From positions 62,001 to 126,000 of the forward strand of contig JALLLS010000037.1 of NCBI GenBank assembly GCA_025094145.1: a DNA stretch of 64,000 bases, given 5' to 3'. The first letter of the stretch is position 1. Each line of letters opens with the position of its first letter. The notes under the pieces are model-generated. The model ran no database searches. It saw only the letters and a list, made by a program, of their open reading frames with translations, and had not been told where the DNA came from. Positions 12,201-23,632 of this stretch are shown piece after piece. The stretch is from Spinellus fusiger (Eukaryota > Mucoromycota > Mucoromycetes > Mucorales > Phycomycetaceae). The position numbers were made by a program, and so were the translations under genes.

Positions 12201-12352
12201 CACACTTGCCTCCACATGAGCATCTTTCCATAGAGACAAGTATAAATACTCTTACTATTCCAACATCCAAAACAACTGCTCTCTTTTCCTATCATTTCTC
12301 TCCTTTTCTTTTCTATTTTAACCACTCATCATTTCTGTCTTGGTGTCGATTC
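9226..12352. other. 3.1-kb AT-rich gene-poor stretch
   Basis: No gene is supported on either strand. Open frames are short and of low complexity. The notable items are a perfect 28-bp palindrome at 11270-11297 (listed separately), an ATTATTA run near 10860-10885, and a near-palindromic CCGCTCACTTTG...CAGTTAGCGAGTGG at about 9242-9275. It could hold decayed transposon sequence not recognisable by eye. Confidence 0.6.
11270..11297. repeat. Perfect 28-bp palindrome with TACACACC arms
   Basis: Each 14-base half reads TACACACCTAAAGA and the two halves are exact reverse complements with no loop. The TACACACC arm and the AAGAT core match the termini of the non-coding elements at 41.06-42.82, 46.44-48.86, 51.73-54.15 and 61.03-62.26 kb. 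It is either a lone terminus or a collapsed element with both ends fused. Confidence 0.85.
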
Positions 12353-13883
12353 ATGACTCAAACAGATTTTGCATTGGCTTCTTTATCTGATTCTGCTGCT
12401 GTCCATCACAAAGGATCAACGCTTTGGTATAGAAACTAATTATAATAGTAATAACAAATATGAGTTTGTTTTAATAACAGGATGGGAAATCTAGAACCAT
12501 GGATGAACGAATATTATCTTCAGGAATTGTGGGATTCTCTAGGAGAGAGAGATATACATATCAAACTCATACATGATAAGAATGCAAGGTAAGAAACTTT
12601 ATTGAGTTTCATAGGCACACACCAGCACATCAACCTACAGGAACACACAACTATTTTTTTCTTTATGGCCATCTTTTGTGCATGAAGAAGATACCAATGG
12701 TGATGGGATCCTCAAGTTCATTTCTTTTTCTTTTTCTATTCTCTTATTCACCTCTCATACCACTCTTATTTGTCCATCGAAATTGGGTAGAGATTGTACT
12801 AAAGAAAATATCAATTCTTTATCTATGATTTATTTTCTACATGGACAGTTCAGGCGATGGATATGCTTTTATTGAATTCAGTTCCAACATAGAAGCTCAG
12901 AGAGCACTTGCTACTGTTCATGGTACCTCTATTCCTCATACGAATCTATTCTTTCGACTTAACTGGGCTTCTGGGAGCGGACTGCAAAGCCCAAAGTAAG
13001 TCGATGCGTAGATTATACCAAAAACAATACAGGAAAAACAAACAAACAAACAGAGAGAGAGAAAGAGAAAGAGAAAGAGAAAGAGAGATCCTTACTATAT
13101 TTCTATAGAGACAAAAGATTGGCTGAATATAGTCTTTTTGTGGGTGATTTGGATTATCAAGTGAGCGAACCTTATCTCTTGGTAAGTGTATGCCTAGCCA
13201 CATCCCATCCCATCCCATTTCTTTTGTCTTTTTGTTTTTGTATCTGTATCTGTGCATATTTAAAACGTTACTTATAAGAAAGGAGGGAAAAATAGTCATT
13301 TTTCCAATCTCGATACCCATCATGCCATTCTGCAAAAATCGTAAAGTTCTCAAATACTGGACAGTCAAAAGGATTTGGATTTATACGTTTCAGTAACCTC
13401 AGAGAACAAAAGGAGGCCTTAGTTCGTATGAATGGTGTCTTTTGCAAAAGTAGACCCTTGCGTGTTCTACCAGCTACACCCAAACCCAGCACTCTTAATC
13501 ACTCGTTCATTATACCAAAGACACCCACAGTATTAACAATACCCACAGTGTCCCTAGCACCCACAAAAACCCACCCCACCATGGAAAACACCACTTTGTT
13601 TGTAGGCGGACTTGCATTGACAGTAACAGAAGAAGAACTCATTCATCATTTCAAACGATTTGGAGATATCATTTATGTCAAGATTCCTCAGGGTAAAAAG
13701 TGTGGATTTGTTCACTATCGCACTCGCCTCTCTGCTGAATTAGCAATACACCATATGAATGGGATTCAAATAGGACCTAGTCGGATTCGACTCTCTTGGG
13801 GAAAATCCCAAATACCCCAAATACCCCAGTCCTCATCTTCCCCTATTGTCCACCAAGACAAAAGTGCAGCAGCTATCAGGTAA
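12353..13883 (+). CDS. Three-RRM RNA-binding protein of the NAM8/NGR1/SECp43 type, five exons
   Basis: Exons 12353-12426, 12481-12588, 12849-12995, 13109-13181, 13296-13883; about 329 residues. RRM1 begins STLWMGNLEPWMNEYYLQ with the family signature TLWMG.LEPWM and RNP1 GYAFIEF. RRM2 has YSLFVGDLDYQVSE, FFQSRYPSCHSAKIV and RNP1 GQSKGFGFIRF. RRM3 has NTTLFVGGLALTVTEEEL and CGFVHYR. A Pro/Thr-rich linker separates RRM2 from RRM3. In ascomycetes this family takes part in U1 snRNP-dependent splicing (Nam8) or mRNA turnover (Ngr1); which branch this belongs to cannot be decided here. The gene may continue: a GT donor overlaps the stop (ATCAG|GTAACA) and an acceptor near 13956 would add Arg-Thr-His-Ala and a stop. 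The start is the first ATG in frame with exon 2. Confidence 0.88.
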
Positions 13884-14519
13884 CAACAACAATTGAATTA
13901 CTCTTTTCTTTTCTTTTCTCTCTCTCTCTCTCTCTTTTGCAATGTTATTTCTGTAGGACTCATGCATAAGTAGATCTTATTCAACACCCCAGTCTCTAGT
14001 GTCAGGTAGATCCACAAATATAATTTCTGAACCCTGTAGATATACGCCCATGTCCCTAAAAGTATCTGTCTTTGAAGACTCTTTATCTTGTCCAACACAC
14101 TTTCCTCATCATTACCAACACACTACACAAGGTTCTTCTTGGAACAGTCATAAGATGGTTCATTCGATGAACATCTAGATACCTTTGTAAAGGGTTGACT
14201 CTAATTGAAGCAGGCATTTCAAAGAATACAGTGTGGTTCTACTGATATCAAATCAATGCATGCTCCCTCTTTTCTCTTTTTCTTTTCTTTTTTCTTCTTT
14301 TTATCTTTATATATAAACTATTATTCTCTCGTCCATGTCTCTTGGCAGTGTAGATTGCTCAGTATTTGATGTGCAGTCTTAAAGAGAGTCTTGGTAGTAC
14401 ATACATAGGGTTCGCATACTATTCAACACAATAGATGATCCCATACAAAAGAATAATACATGAGTATCAATAATACTGCCCACCCTTCTCATCTCTACAA
14501 ATGAGCAAAGGTCACTGTA
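13884..14519. other. Convergent intergenic region; no further gene seen
   Basis: This lies between the 3' ends of the RRM gene (+) and IMP1 (-). It contains a CT run (13905-13935), the possible last mini-exon of the RRM gene near 13957-13969, and T-rich 3'-flank sequence (14270-14310). Nothing else is supported. Confidence 0.5.
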
Positions 14520-15501
14520 CTATTGGAGGTAGTTTTTTACATCCACAGGTTCCAACGGGTTGCTTAATATCTGAAAATCAGGCCACATCTAAATAATAAC
14601 AATAATAATAGTAATAATAATAGTATACAAGTGAGTCTCTCTTACTGCAGAGTGTCCATAGATGTATCTATAGATCTGTGTATCTGTCTACCTTTGCAAC
14701 GACCCTTCCTTTTAATAATCCCATAGGAACTGGTCCATAACTTCTTGAATCCGTTGAATTGCTTAAATTATCACCTGTAAACCATATTTTCCCCTTTGGA
14801 ACCTATTATTGCATGGTTATCATCACTAATAATAGTCTCCATGTAGCAGATAGAGGATACGCCTGGCACTACTCTCTATAGCCATCTCCTTGTTGTTGAC
14901 TTACAGTAATATGCTTTATGGAGGACTCAGTGGGATCAACACAGACACTGTCTCCAGGCTACACCAGTGCATCAATGGCTCTGCTTTATTTATCTCTACA
15001 TTGATATTCACCCCTACAGTATTCTACTTACCAGACCAGTTACTCTTTTTAATACATAGCGGTCGTCACTCTCGGGAGAACTGTAAACCATAACATCACC
15101 AATTTCTAGATTTCGAAAACGTTGTGAGAAATGGTCTATCAGAACAAAAGTGCCTGACATATTAAAGCTAGGCAGCATGGAAGGGCCTTCACACTAGTAG
15201 AAAATAGTCACTGTCAGTTGTCTTTTTCTATAGGTAGGTAGGTAGGTGGTAGGTAGGTCGGTCGACAGGCAGATACTTTATGTGCATGGACACTATCTCT
15301 TTCTTTCCTTTCTTTCTACTTGTGTTTTGAACTCACCCATCTTATCTCAAAGATATGTTCATTGAGAAAATGTTTAGCGCATAAGAAACGGATAACTATA
15401 CTGGATACTTGTATGCCAAAGCGTCCACAGCTCATGAATGATGATCCGAGTCTCGACATAACTACTCCACTGCTGTCAGTCTCTTTCCCTGTCAAGTGCA
15501 A
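14520..15501 (-). CDS. IMP1: Mitochondrial inner membrane protease subunit 1 (S26 signal peptidase), five exons
   Basis: Exons on the minus strand: 15501-15337, 15193-15032, 14958-14905, 14802-14692, 14588-14520; 186 residues from 15501. An inner start at 15459 would give 172. Phases all agree. Imp1 cleaves bipartite presequences of proteins exported to the intermembrane space. Family signatures in order are [10 protein letters not shown] with the nucleophile Ser; [24 protein letters not shown] with the general-base Lys; and [22 protein letters not shown]. The C-terminus [12 protein letters not shown] also fits IMP1 rather than IMP2. The hydrophobic N-terminal stretch ([11 protein letters not shown]) would be the membrane anchor. 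None of the exons except the first is visible as a long open frame, so the gene is easy to miss. It is divergent from the IleRS gene (start to start 209 bp). Confidence 0.92.
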
Positions 15502-15710
15502 AAGAACAGAGAACAGAGAACAAGACGAACAAGATGAACAAAGGACGTGACTGTAGTGTGACTGAACAAAAAAGAAGAGGATACAAAAATGGACTTTCTT
15601 TTCTCTTTTCTTAGTTTGATTTCTTCACTGGAATACTAGTCTCCTTGGAATAATAGGAAGAAAGAAAGAAAGAAAGAAAGAAGAAAAAAAGAAAAAAAAA
15701 AGCATAAGCT
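15502..15710. promoter_or_regulatory. Candidate shared promoter between IMP1 and mitochondrial IleRS
   Basis: Only about 210 bp separates the two divergent start codons, so both genes must share this space unless the UTRs overlap. It contains an AGAACA/AACAAG repeat near 15505-15545, a CT/TC tract (15595-15615) and a GAAA microsatellite (15655-15705). No TATA box or known factor site can be named with confidence. Confidence 0.45.
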
Positions 15711-16991
15711 ATGATAACCAACCAAATTTATTTAATAAGAGCAGGAGTGAGGTCTTCACTCTCCACTTCTCGAAAGATCATTTCTCAGACAGCTTCCTCC
15801 CACTCTTCTTCCCGGTGCTTTTCCTCTAGCTGTTTCCGTCCTGCTAAACGAGAGAAAGTCAATCCTTACACAGAAACTCTTCTTTTGCCAAAGACAAAAT
15901 TTCCATTACGTGCAGAGGCAGCAAAGCGTGAGCATATGTATCTTGATCGGTGTACAAAAGAACTTTATCCTTGGCAGGTAACAATAATACAAAGTCATAC
16001 ACTATAAAGAAGAAAAGAGAGAGAGAGAGAGAGAAAGGGAAAAAGAGAAAAGTGTATGCATCTAGACATCTATAATTCTATCATTAGAGGTGCTCTTCAA
16101 TAGATAATTACATACCTATATTTTCATCTACCTTTTTATATGTATCTATTCCTTCTTTTATATTATAAATGTCATAGCTTGAAAACAACCCTAAGAGCCC
16201 ATTTATTCTTCATGATGGACCCCCTTATGCTAATGGAAATCTCCATTCAGGTAAAAGAAAAAGAAAGAAAAAGAAAAGGATATCCAATTTGAAATAAATT
16301 ATTTATCTGTTATGGATAGGACATGCCCTGAATAGAGTACTTAAGGATATTGTCAATCGTCATAAAGTCATGCTTGGGCACAAGGTGATGTACGTTGTTG
16401 TTTTTGTTGTTGTTGTTTCTTTCATAGGCTTGTATTCTTTATATCACAGTCTCTTTGACATCCTTGATGCCCTCTTCTTCTTAGTTATCGACCAGGATGG
16501 GATTGTCATGGACTGCCCATTGAAATGAAGGCATTGGAAGAAATAAGGGTAATACACACACATACACACACAGTCCCTTTTATAATCCCTACATGGCTTA
16601 TGGTGTTTGTTTCTTATTGCCTTGTATGATAGAAAAAAGGTACCACTACCGACTTGTCACCTGTAGAAATTAGACGATTGGCAAGGAAAAAAGCTCTTTT
16701 TGAAGTAGAACGACAGAAAAAGGATGTCATGAGTTGGGGTGTCTTGGGAGAATGGGAGAATCCCTACATGACATTAAGTAAGTGTTAAGTGGAAGTGAAT
16801 GAGTCGCTGTAGATGCATGCATTTATTCTTTTTATTTATTTATATGGAGAATAGCCAAAGACTATGAGATTCGTCAATTGCAGTTGTTCCATGATATGAT
16901 TAAAAAGGGTAAGAGATTATATCAAGTGAATAAAAAAGAAAGAGAGAAAAAACTTGACATGTCTTTATTTTTATTTTTATTTTTATTTTTA

Positions 16992-17022
<31 letters not shown>

Positions 17023-20000
17023 TTTATTTATTATTTATTATTTATTATTTATTTATTTATTATTATTATTATTTATTATTATTGTTGTGGTTGTGGTTGT
17101 TACTGTTGTTGTGGTTGTTGTGGTTGTTATGTTGATAAAGGTTACATTTACAGACAATTGAAGCCAGTCTATTGGTCTCCATCGTCAAGGTAAACAGTAA
17201 CAGGATGATGTGTATGTATCCATTGTTCTATTTAGATCTGCATTGGCAGAGGCAGAGTTGGAGTATAATGAGAATCATGTATCTCAATCGATTCATGTTG
17301 GATTTCCTATCAAACAATTAGGTAGGATCCTAGAAAAACAATTCTATAAAAGACGATACTTATTATAATGATTATAACTATCATACTATGTCTACTTTCA
17401 TCAGCACCCGCCATTGAGAAAAGATGGAAGGATATTGTACCTACCCATCAGCTGCAGGCACTTATCTGGACCACAACTCCATGGACAATTCCTTCTAACA
17501 AGGCAAGCACCCCTCTTCTTCAACCGAGTTCTTCTCACTCACCCTTCTTGTACAGGCCATTAGTGTCCACCCTCAACTTAGTTACTCATTGGTTGAAGTA
17601 ACAAGGGGAAATACACCCCAGTTTTATATTGTGGGCACTGATTGTTTGCCAGCCTTGCAGGATGAATTGAATCTCTCTACAGAGCAATGGCGCTGTCTTG
17701 ATCATGCTCAGGGATCCGAACTTGTGGATACTGAGTATATCCACCCCTTCTATGCCTCCACTCACCCCATTATTGCTGGTGAACATGTCACTGCAGAATC
17801 AGGTACAGGGCTTGTTCATACAGCACCTGGCCATGGCATGGATGATTATGAAGTATGTATCAAGATGGGAATCCAACCATTTAGTCCTTGTAAGTATTCA
17901 GTCTCTATAGATACAACCCTTTCTTCTTCTTTTCTTCTTCAATGCCTACTCACTCTATCACTAGTGGATGATGCGGGAAAATATACAAAGGAAGCTGGAC
18001 CTGAGTTTGTTGGCAAAGATGCATTTACAGAAGGCAACAGTAAAGTGATCAGTACACTCCAGGAGATGAAGGCACTTGTTCATCAGAAGGCCTATGTTCA
18101 TAAATATCCTTACGATTGGCGTACAAAAAAGCCCATTATGCTTCGGTAAGTCCCTCTTTTATTAATGCTATTGTTACTGCTATTTATTCATTGATATTAT
18201 ATAGCGCCACTGCCCAGTGGTTTGCTAATGTAGAGACACTTCAAAAAGAAGCAGTCAAGGCTCTTGATTCTGTTCGTATGATACCTGCTGTGGGTAAGGA
18301 GTAGATACTGTGCAAATAATAATAGTAGAAAAGACAGGAAGGATAAAAATCCTTTATTCTTTCTTTTTTTCTTTCTTTCTTTCACTCTTTTGCTAACACT
18401 TTATTGATATAGCCTATAAACGCCTTGAACAATTCACACTTTCCCGTAAAGAGTGGTGTATTTCTCGTCAAAGAGCATGGGGTGTACCTATTCCTGCTCT
18501 TTATGATGTTGAGACTGGAGAGGCACTTATGACAGAGGCTTCTGTTCAACATATTATTCAAGTGTTTTCAGAGAGAGGCACGGATGCTTGGTGGGAAGAA
18601 CCAAAAGACAATGTCTTTGTTGCTCCTGAATATCAAACCAATGGAAAGACCTACAGAAGAGGTTATGATACTATGGATGTTTGGTTTGATAGTGGCACTT
18701 CATGGACAATGCTGAAGGATATTCCTGACAGGTAATGCAGTAGTATATAATATAATATAATATATAGTATCGTATCTGACACTTGTTTCCATTTCTATTC
18801 AGAGATCCAACAAAACCAGTGGCTGATGTGTATTTAGAAGGAAGTGATCAACACAGAGGATGGTTCCAATCTTCTCTGTTAACATCAAGTGAGTCAAGAG
18901 CCTTTTTCTTCTTATTACTGCAGTCTTTTTATGTTTTATGTCTCTGTGAATGAATAATCATTAACAATTAAACTTTTCTTTTCTTTTCTTCTTCTTTTCA
19001 TCAAGTTGCTACTACTGGAAAATCACCTTACAGCACCCTTATTACTCATGGATTCGTACTGGACGAAGCAGGTTATAAAATGAGCAAGAGTCTTGGCAAT
19101 GTGATGCTACCTACAACCATTACTCATGGTGGAAAGGTACATGGTAAGAATACTATACCAGCTCATCACTCTATGCTCTAGGATAAAGTAAAATCACCTG
19201 CATATGGTACCGATGTTCTACGCATGTGGGTTGCTAGCTGTGAATACACCAAAGATGTTTCTATTGGCCCTACCATTATCGGTAAGTAACAATGATAGTA
19301 ACAATAAGAGTATCTATAAATAAATAGAAAGAAAGAAAGAAAGGAGGGGACAAGGAGATAAGTAAGGAGTGTGGGCTAACGGTGAATGCCATGAACATTA
19401 CTCTCTATCCACACAACAACATCATCATCAACAACAAAAGCACAAGTCTCTGACATGATGCGCAAGATCCGCACCACCGCTCGGTTCATGTTGGGGAACC
19501 TCCATGACTTCCATTCCAGCAATAGTGTGCCATTCCATCAACTGAAAGAGGCAAGTTTAACCCGACACTGCACATAACAAAGTATCCCATCATCCTAATC
19601 CTACTTCTAATCCCAATTCCAACTCTCTTCCCATGTACTATAGGTGGACCATTACATGCTACATGAACTTTATCAATTCAATGAGCGTATTTCATATGCC
19701 TATGACTCCTTCTCCTACAACCGAGGTAATTTCTTATCTCTTGTGGCTAGCTGTAGATATGAACTCACAGGACTGTTTGTTGTATGTCATATTATACTAT
19801 ATTATGCATATGTCTTAGTTGTACATGACCTGCAGTATTTTACTACCAACACTCTTTCTGCCTTTTACTTTGATGTGATTAAAGACCGCTTATATAACGA
19901 AAAGGCAGATGGAGAATCAAGACGTATGGCTCAAACTGTTCTTTATGAGGCAAGTAGTCTTGAATAGAAGGAAGGAAGTGATTTGTATAGATAGATAGAT

Positions 20001-20997
20001 AGATAAAGTATTCTTCTTTACTAGTATTAATATTATGAATATCAGATATTGAATTCCTATACCACCGCCCTTGCCCCCTTGGCCTGTCTCACAGCCGAAG
20101 AAATCTATGAAGATTACCGTGCCATGACACCACAGCCTGCCTCTTCCATTTTCAAGAAAGGGTGGCTGTACAAAGTAAGTGTAAATACAGGTGCAGGTGC
20201 ATAGATATATATATATATAGATAGATAGATAGACAGACAGATAGATAGATAGATAGATAGATAGAAACAAATAAACAGAAATGGGGCTTAAATGAAGTTT
20301 TTTTTCTTCTTAATAGGATCCACAGTGGAGTAACAGTACTTTGGAAGCAAAGTGGGCTGTGATGAAAGAACTTAAGAATCATGTTAACCAAGTCCTGGAA
20401 TATGCTCGTCAGGACAAGTAAAGTGAACCTTTTCTCTTTCTCTTTCTCTTTCTGTATGTACTTATCTGTGAATGTTTTTGGATAGAATTCTAAAATCCTC
20501 TCAAGAAGCACAAGTGTGTGTAGTCATTGATCAACATACCACATCAGGTCAAGCCATTCATGCAGTAGAGAGTAAGTTCATTCCTATGCAAGGGATTCCT
20601 TGGAGTGTTCTATAGGTGTAAGTATGTCTAGACTAACCTATCTATCTATCTATCTTATTATTACTATTACTATCTACAACAGCATCAGAGTTGGCTTCTT
20701 TCTTCTTAACTGCCCAAGTTCATCTAAACGATAAGGAAGTGAAAGAGACATCTCTTGAAAGAGAAATAACATTAAAAGGTATAAAACAACAACAGAAAAT
20801 ATATTTTATAGAGAATATTTTAACTCACTCTTTATTTATATTTATACTTATATATTTGTTTTTATGCATTAGATGGAACCGTTTGCAAGATCCATGTTGA
20901 GCGTACAAAGCACCATAAATGCCCTCGTTGTTGGAACTACCAGGCGTCAGAAGCTGATATATTATGTAGTCGATGTACTCATGTATTGAGTGCCTAA
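15711..20997 (+). CDS. ISM1: Mitochondrial isoleucyl-tRNA synthetase, 24 exons
   Basis: Exons: 15711-15977, 16178-16250, 16320-16389, 16485-16548, 16633-16777, 16855-16908, 17141-17189, 17236-17321, 17405-17502, 17556-17889, 17965-18145, 18205-18293, 18413-18731, 18803-18888, 19006-19136, 19182-19281, 19441-19550, 19644-19725, 19819-19949, 20046-20174, 20317-20417, 20486-20571, 20683-20778, 20873-20997. Phases close perfectly, giving 1001 residues, about the length of yeast Ism1. It charges mitochondrial tRNA-Ile. Class I signatures are the HIGH-type motif [16 protein letters not shown] (split between exons 2 and 3), [27 protein letters not shown] in the editing domain, [10 protein letters not shown], and KMSKSLGN in exon 15. 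The C-terminal zinc motif (CPRCWNYQ...CSRC) marks a bacterial/organellar-type enzyme. The N-terminus is Ser/Arg-rich and lacks acidic residues, a likely mitochondrial presequence. Three introns appear to use GC-AG borders (donors at 17503, 19551 and 19950). Confidence 0.96.
16960..17135 (+). repeat. T/A-rich microsatellite inside an IleRS intron
   Basis: Long runs of TTTTTA units grade into TTA and TTATTA units and then GTTGTG units, filling most of the intron between exons 6 and 7. This explains the repetitive open frames seen there. Confidence 0.9.
20200..20268 (+). repeat. GATA microsatellite in an IleRS intron
   Basis: ATATAT followed by GATA and GACA tetranucleotide repeats lies within the intron between exons 20 and 21. 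A shorter GATA run lies at about 19987-20006 in the preceding intron. Confidence 0.9.
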
Positions 20998-21180
20998 AGA
21001 TCTTTCTATACTCCAATAGTATCCAATAAACACTCTACTTCACTCTACTTTACTCTACTGCCACACTATAGATGTGTCCGGCATGTCCGACCCCTACCTG
21101 TTTTAATATCCGATTATCGGGTCAAAAAGTAGACTGTCCTTGTTGACCTTGCATCCTCCCTCTTCCTTTCATCCACGCAA

Positions 21181-21743
21181 ATGGCCGCTTCCAAGTCTGG
21201 CATCGCTGTTGGCCTCAACAAGGGTCACATCGTCACTCGTCGTGAACTCAAGATCACCCCTTCCTACACCAAGGGTGTAAGTAATACAGGAGTAGTGATT
21301 ATGGATGGATGATTAACTCTCTTTTCTTTAAATTTTATTTTTTTGGATTCTATACTATTTATGCAAATAACAAAATACACACAACCCACCTTCAACTTCT
21401 CCTACTGCTAAACTGGACATTGGCTTTCTCTCTCTCTGTCTTACTCTACTATCTGTTATGATTTACTACCGACATTCCTTTTGTCTCTTTCACCCCTCTT
21501 CCGCCACCTGTCTCTGCATGTCGGTCAAAACAGGCTTCCTCCAAGCGCACCACCTTTGTCCGCAGCATTGTGCGTGAGGTCGTTGGTTTCGCCCCCTATG
21601 AACGTCGTGTCATGGAATTGATCAAGAACTCCAAGGACAAGCGTGCCAAGAAGCTCACCAAGAAGAGACTTGGTACATTCCTCCGTGCCAAGAAGAAGAT
21701 TGAAGAATTGTCTTCTGTCATTGCTGAGTCCCGTCGTCATTAA
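21181..21743 (+). CDS. RPL36: 60S ribosomal protein eL36
   Basis: Two exons, 21181-21276 and 21534-21743, encode 101 residues, the usual length of eL36, a component of the large cytosolic ribosomal subunit. Recognisable blocks are [54 protein letters not shown] and [16 protein letters not shown]. The intron (257 bp, GTAAGT donor, ACAG acceptor) sits after the N-terminal third. A pyrimidine-rich leader (about 21148-21170) precedes the ATG, as is common for ribosomal protein genes. It follows the IleRS stop by about 180 bp in the same orientation. Codon use is visibly biased towards C-ending codons (AAG, GTC, CGT, ATC) compared with the neighbours, as expected for a highly expressed gene. Confidence 0.97.
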
Positions 21744-22049
21744 GCCTCTTTCTTTGCGTTAATATTTTGTTGATGGTGCTTTGAATACATAAATGTACTT
21801 GGTAGCTGTTGATGGACACTACAAACAATACTAAAGGAAGAAAAGAGATAATGTTATATGAGATAGATGTTATAAGAAGTGTGTTCTATAGTGTAGTCTT
21901 CCTTCCTTCCTTCCCCCTTTGGACTGTGGGTGTGGGGTGACTCTTTTTTGTTGCACAGTCCTCTTCTCCAATGGACGGCCTAGTCTCTATTTTTCACGCA
22001 CAGAAATAAGAAAGTGTCCACGTTCTCCTCATTAGCCCCTACCTTTAAC

Positions 22050-23632
22050 ATGAACACCATCACACCAGCAGAACGAGCAAAGTACGCAGAAATATTCCAG
22101 GCAAGAGGTCAGGTCAATGGCTATATGTCGGGTAAGTAGACGGAAGAGAACAAAGCTCATCATACAGGCTCATTGGCAAGGGATGTTCTCCTCAGCTCCA
22201 ACTTACCCGTTCATCAGCTGGAAGTTATCTGGTAATAGTCATCTCTCATTGTTTCCATGTTTCTTCACCAAGAGACAAGTGGAGAAGTCACTCATACCGC
22301 CTCTTCTTTTACACATGTGTATTTGTTTATTTATATATATCTATATCTATATATAAAAAGGGATCTTGCGGATATTGATAAGGACGGCAACCTTGACTTT
22401 GAGGAGTTCTGTGTGGCCATGCACATTACATTTGCCTGTATTCATGGCATGGAGCCACCTCGTACTCTACCTCTTCATCTACTGCCACCCAACAAAGCTC
22501 ATTTACAAGGTCATTATGCGCCCATGTCAGTTTCCATATCTGCACCTATACCTGTATGGGAGCAACAGCAGCTACAACAGCAACAACAGCAACAGCAGCA
22601 ACAACAGCAACAGCAGCAACAGCAGCAACAGCAGATACAGCAGATACAGCAGATACAACAGCAACAGCAGCTACAACAGCAACAGCAGCTACAACAACAA
22701 GTGCAACAACAGCAAGTACAACAACTTGCCTACACTTCTGCCTATCAAGTCCAATTCTCATGGGACATGACATCCCAAGACATGGCATTTTACCGAGAGT
22801 TGTTCTTAAAATACTGCAATACACCCAAGGCTAAATGTAGGTAAAGAGATGGGTGCATGCCCATAGGTGCATGTTACTCATATACACTACTCTACACTAC
22901 TCTACACTACTAGTTGGCCAATTTGAGCCTCTGTATGCTAGCCTGGGCCTTACACGCACAGATCTTAGCAATGCCTGGTCACTTGTCAATGTCAATCGAG
23001 CCACACAAATAAGCCAGGACCAATGCATTACCTTTTTCCATATCCTTCATCAACGCAATCAAGGTGCACAGATTCCAAAGCTACTGCCACCTGATCTGCA
23101 AGAAGCCTTTGCCAATGAAGAAGATCGGCTTGTAGATCGAGTCAAAAGCACGCCTTACAAAGAAAATGGTAAGTCTACCCTTATACACACACACACACAC
23201 TTTCCATGTCAATAGCAGTAACCCTCATTCATTCATTCTTTCTTTTCTTTTTCTTTTCTTTACTATTTAGCTTCGGCAAAGGAATTGGAGAGTCAATTGG
23301 AACAGGAGCTGCTGACACTGAAGCGACAGGTCAGAGAAGCAGAAGAACGAGAAGCAGGAGAACGTACAGATACCAATGAAATTGCATTTGGATCTCTCTC
23401 GATCAAAGAGCAGTTCCAGGCCCTTTATGACTACAAGCTGCGTCAATTGTCACAGCAGACGGACATTGAGACAGTAGTAAGGCAGCAAGAGAGAGACATT
23501 GATGCAGCACGTGAAGCAGTGCGTCGCTTGACAAGAGTGGTGGAGGATGTGCGTAGTCAAAAGAGAGACATGGAGCATTTATTAGAAGAGACACGCACAC
23601 AAGTGCAGATGGCTTACAAGGCGACACATTAA
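22050..23632 (+). CDS. END3: END3-type endocytic adaptor (EH domains, coiled coil), five exons
   Basis: Exons 22050-22131, 22168-22231, 22361-22836, 22914-23168, 23271-23632; 412 residues. End3 works with Pan1 and Sla1 at cortical actin patches in endocytosis. The first EH domain spans about residues 1-90 and has an EF-hand loop in [21 protein letters not shown]. The second EH-like block carries the End3 signatures [19 protein letters not shown] and [19 protein letters not shown]. The C-terminal 120 residues are heptad-rich coiled coil ([16 protein letters not shown] onward). Between the EH domains lies a roughly 55-residue Gln tract. The donor after exon 3 is placed at GTAGGT (22837), because this alone joins exon 4 in the frame of [13 protein letters not shown]. 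Confidence 0.93.
22560..22727 (+). repeat. CAG/CAA tract encoding polyglutamine in END3
   Basis: Nearly uninterrupted CAG and CAA codons, with occasional CTA/CTG, ATA and GTA/GTG codons. The mixed codons suggest an old or selected tract rather than a fresh CAG expansion. Confidence 0.92.

Noticed and set aside
16878..17193. Leu/Phe/Tyr-rich open frames
   Set aside because: They lie inside an IleRS intron and are products of TTTTTA and GTTGTG repeats.
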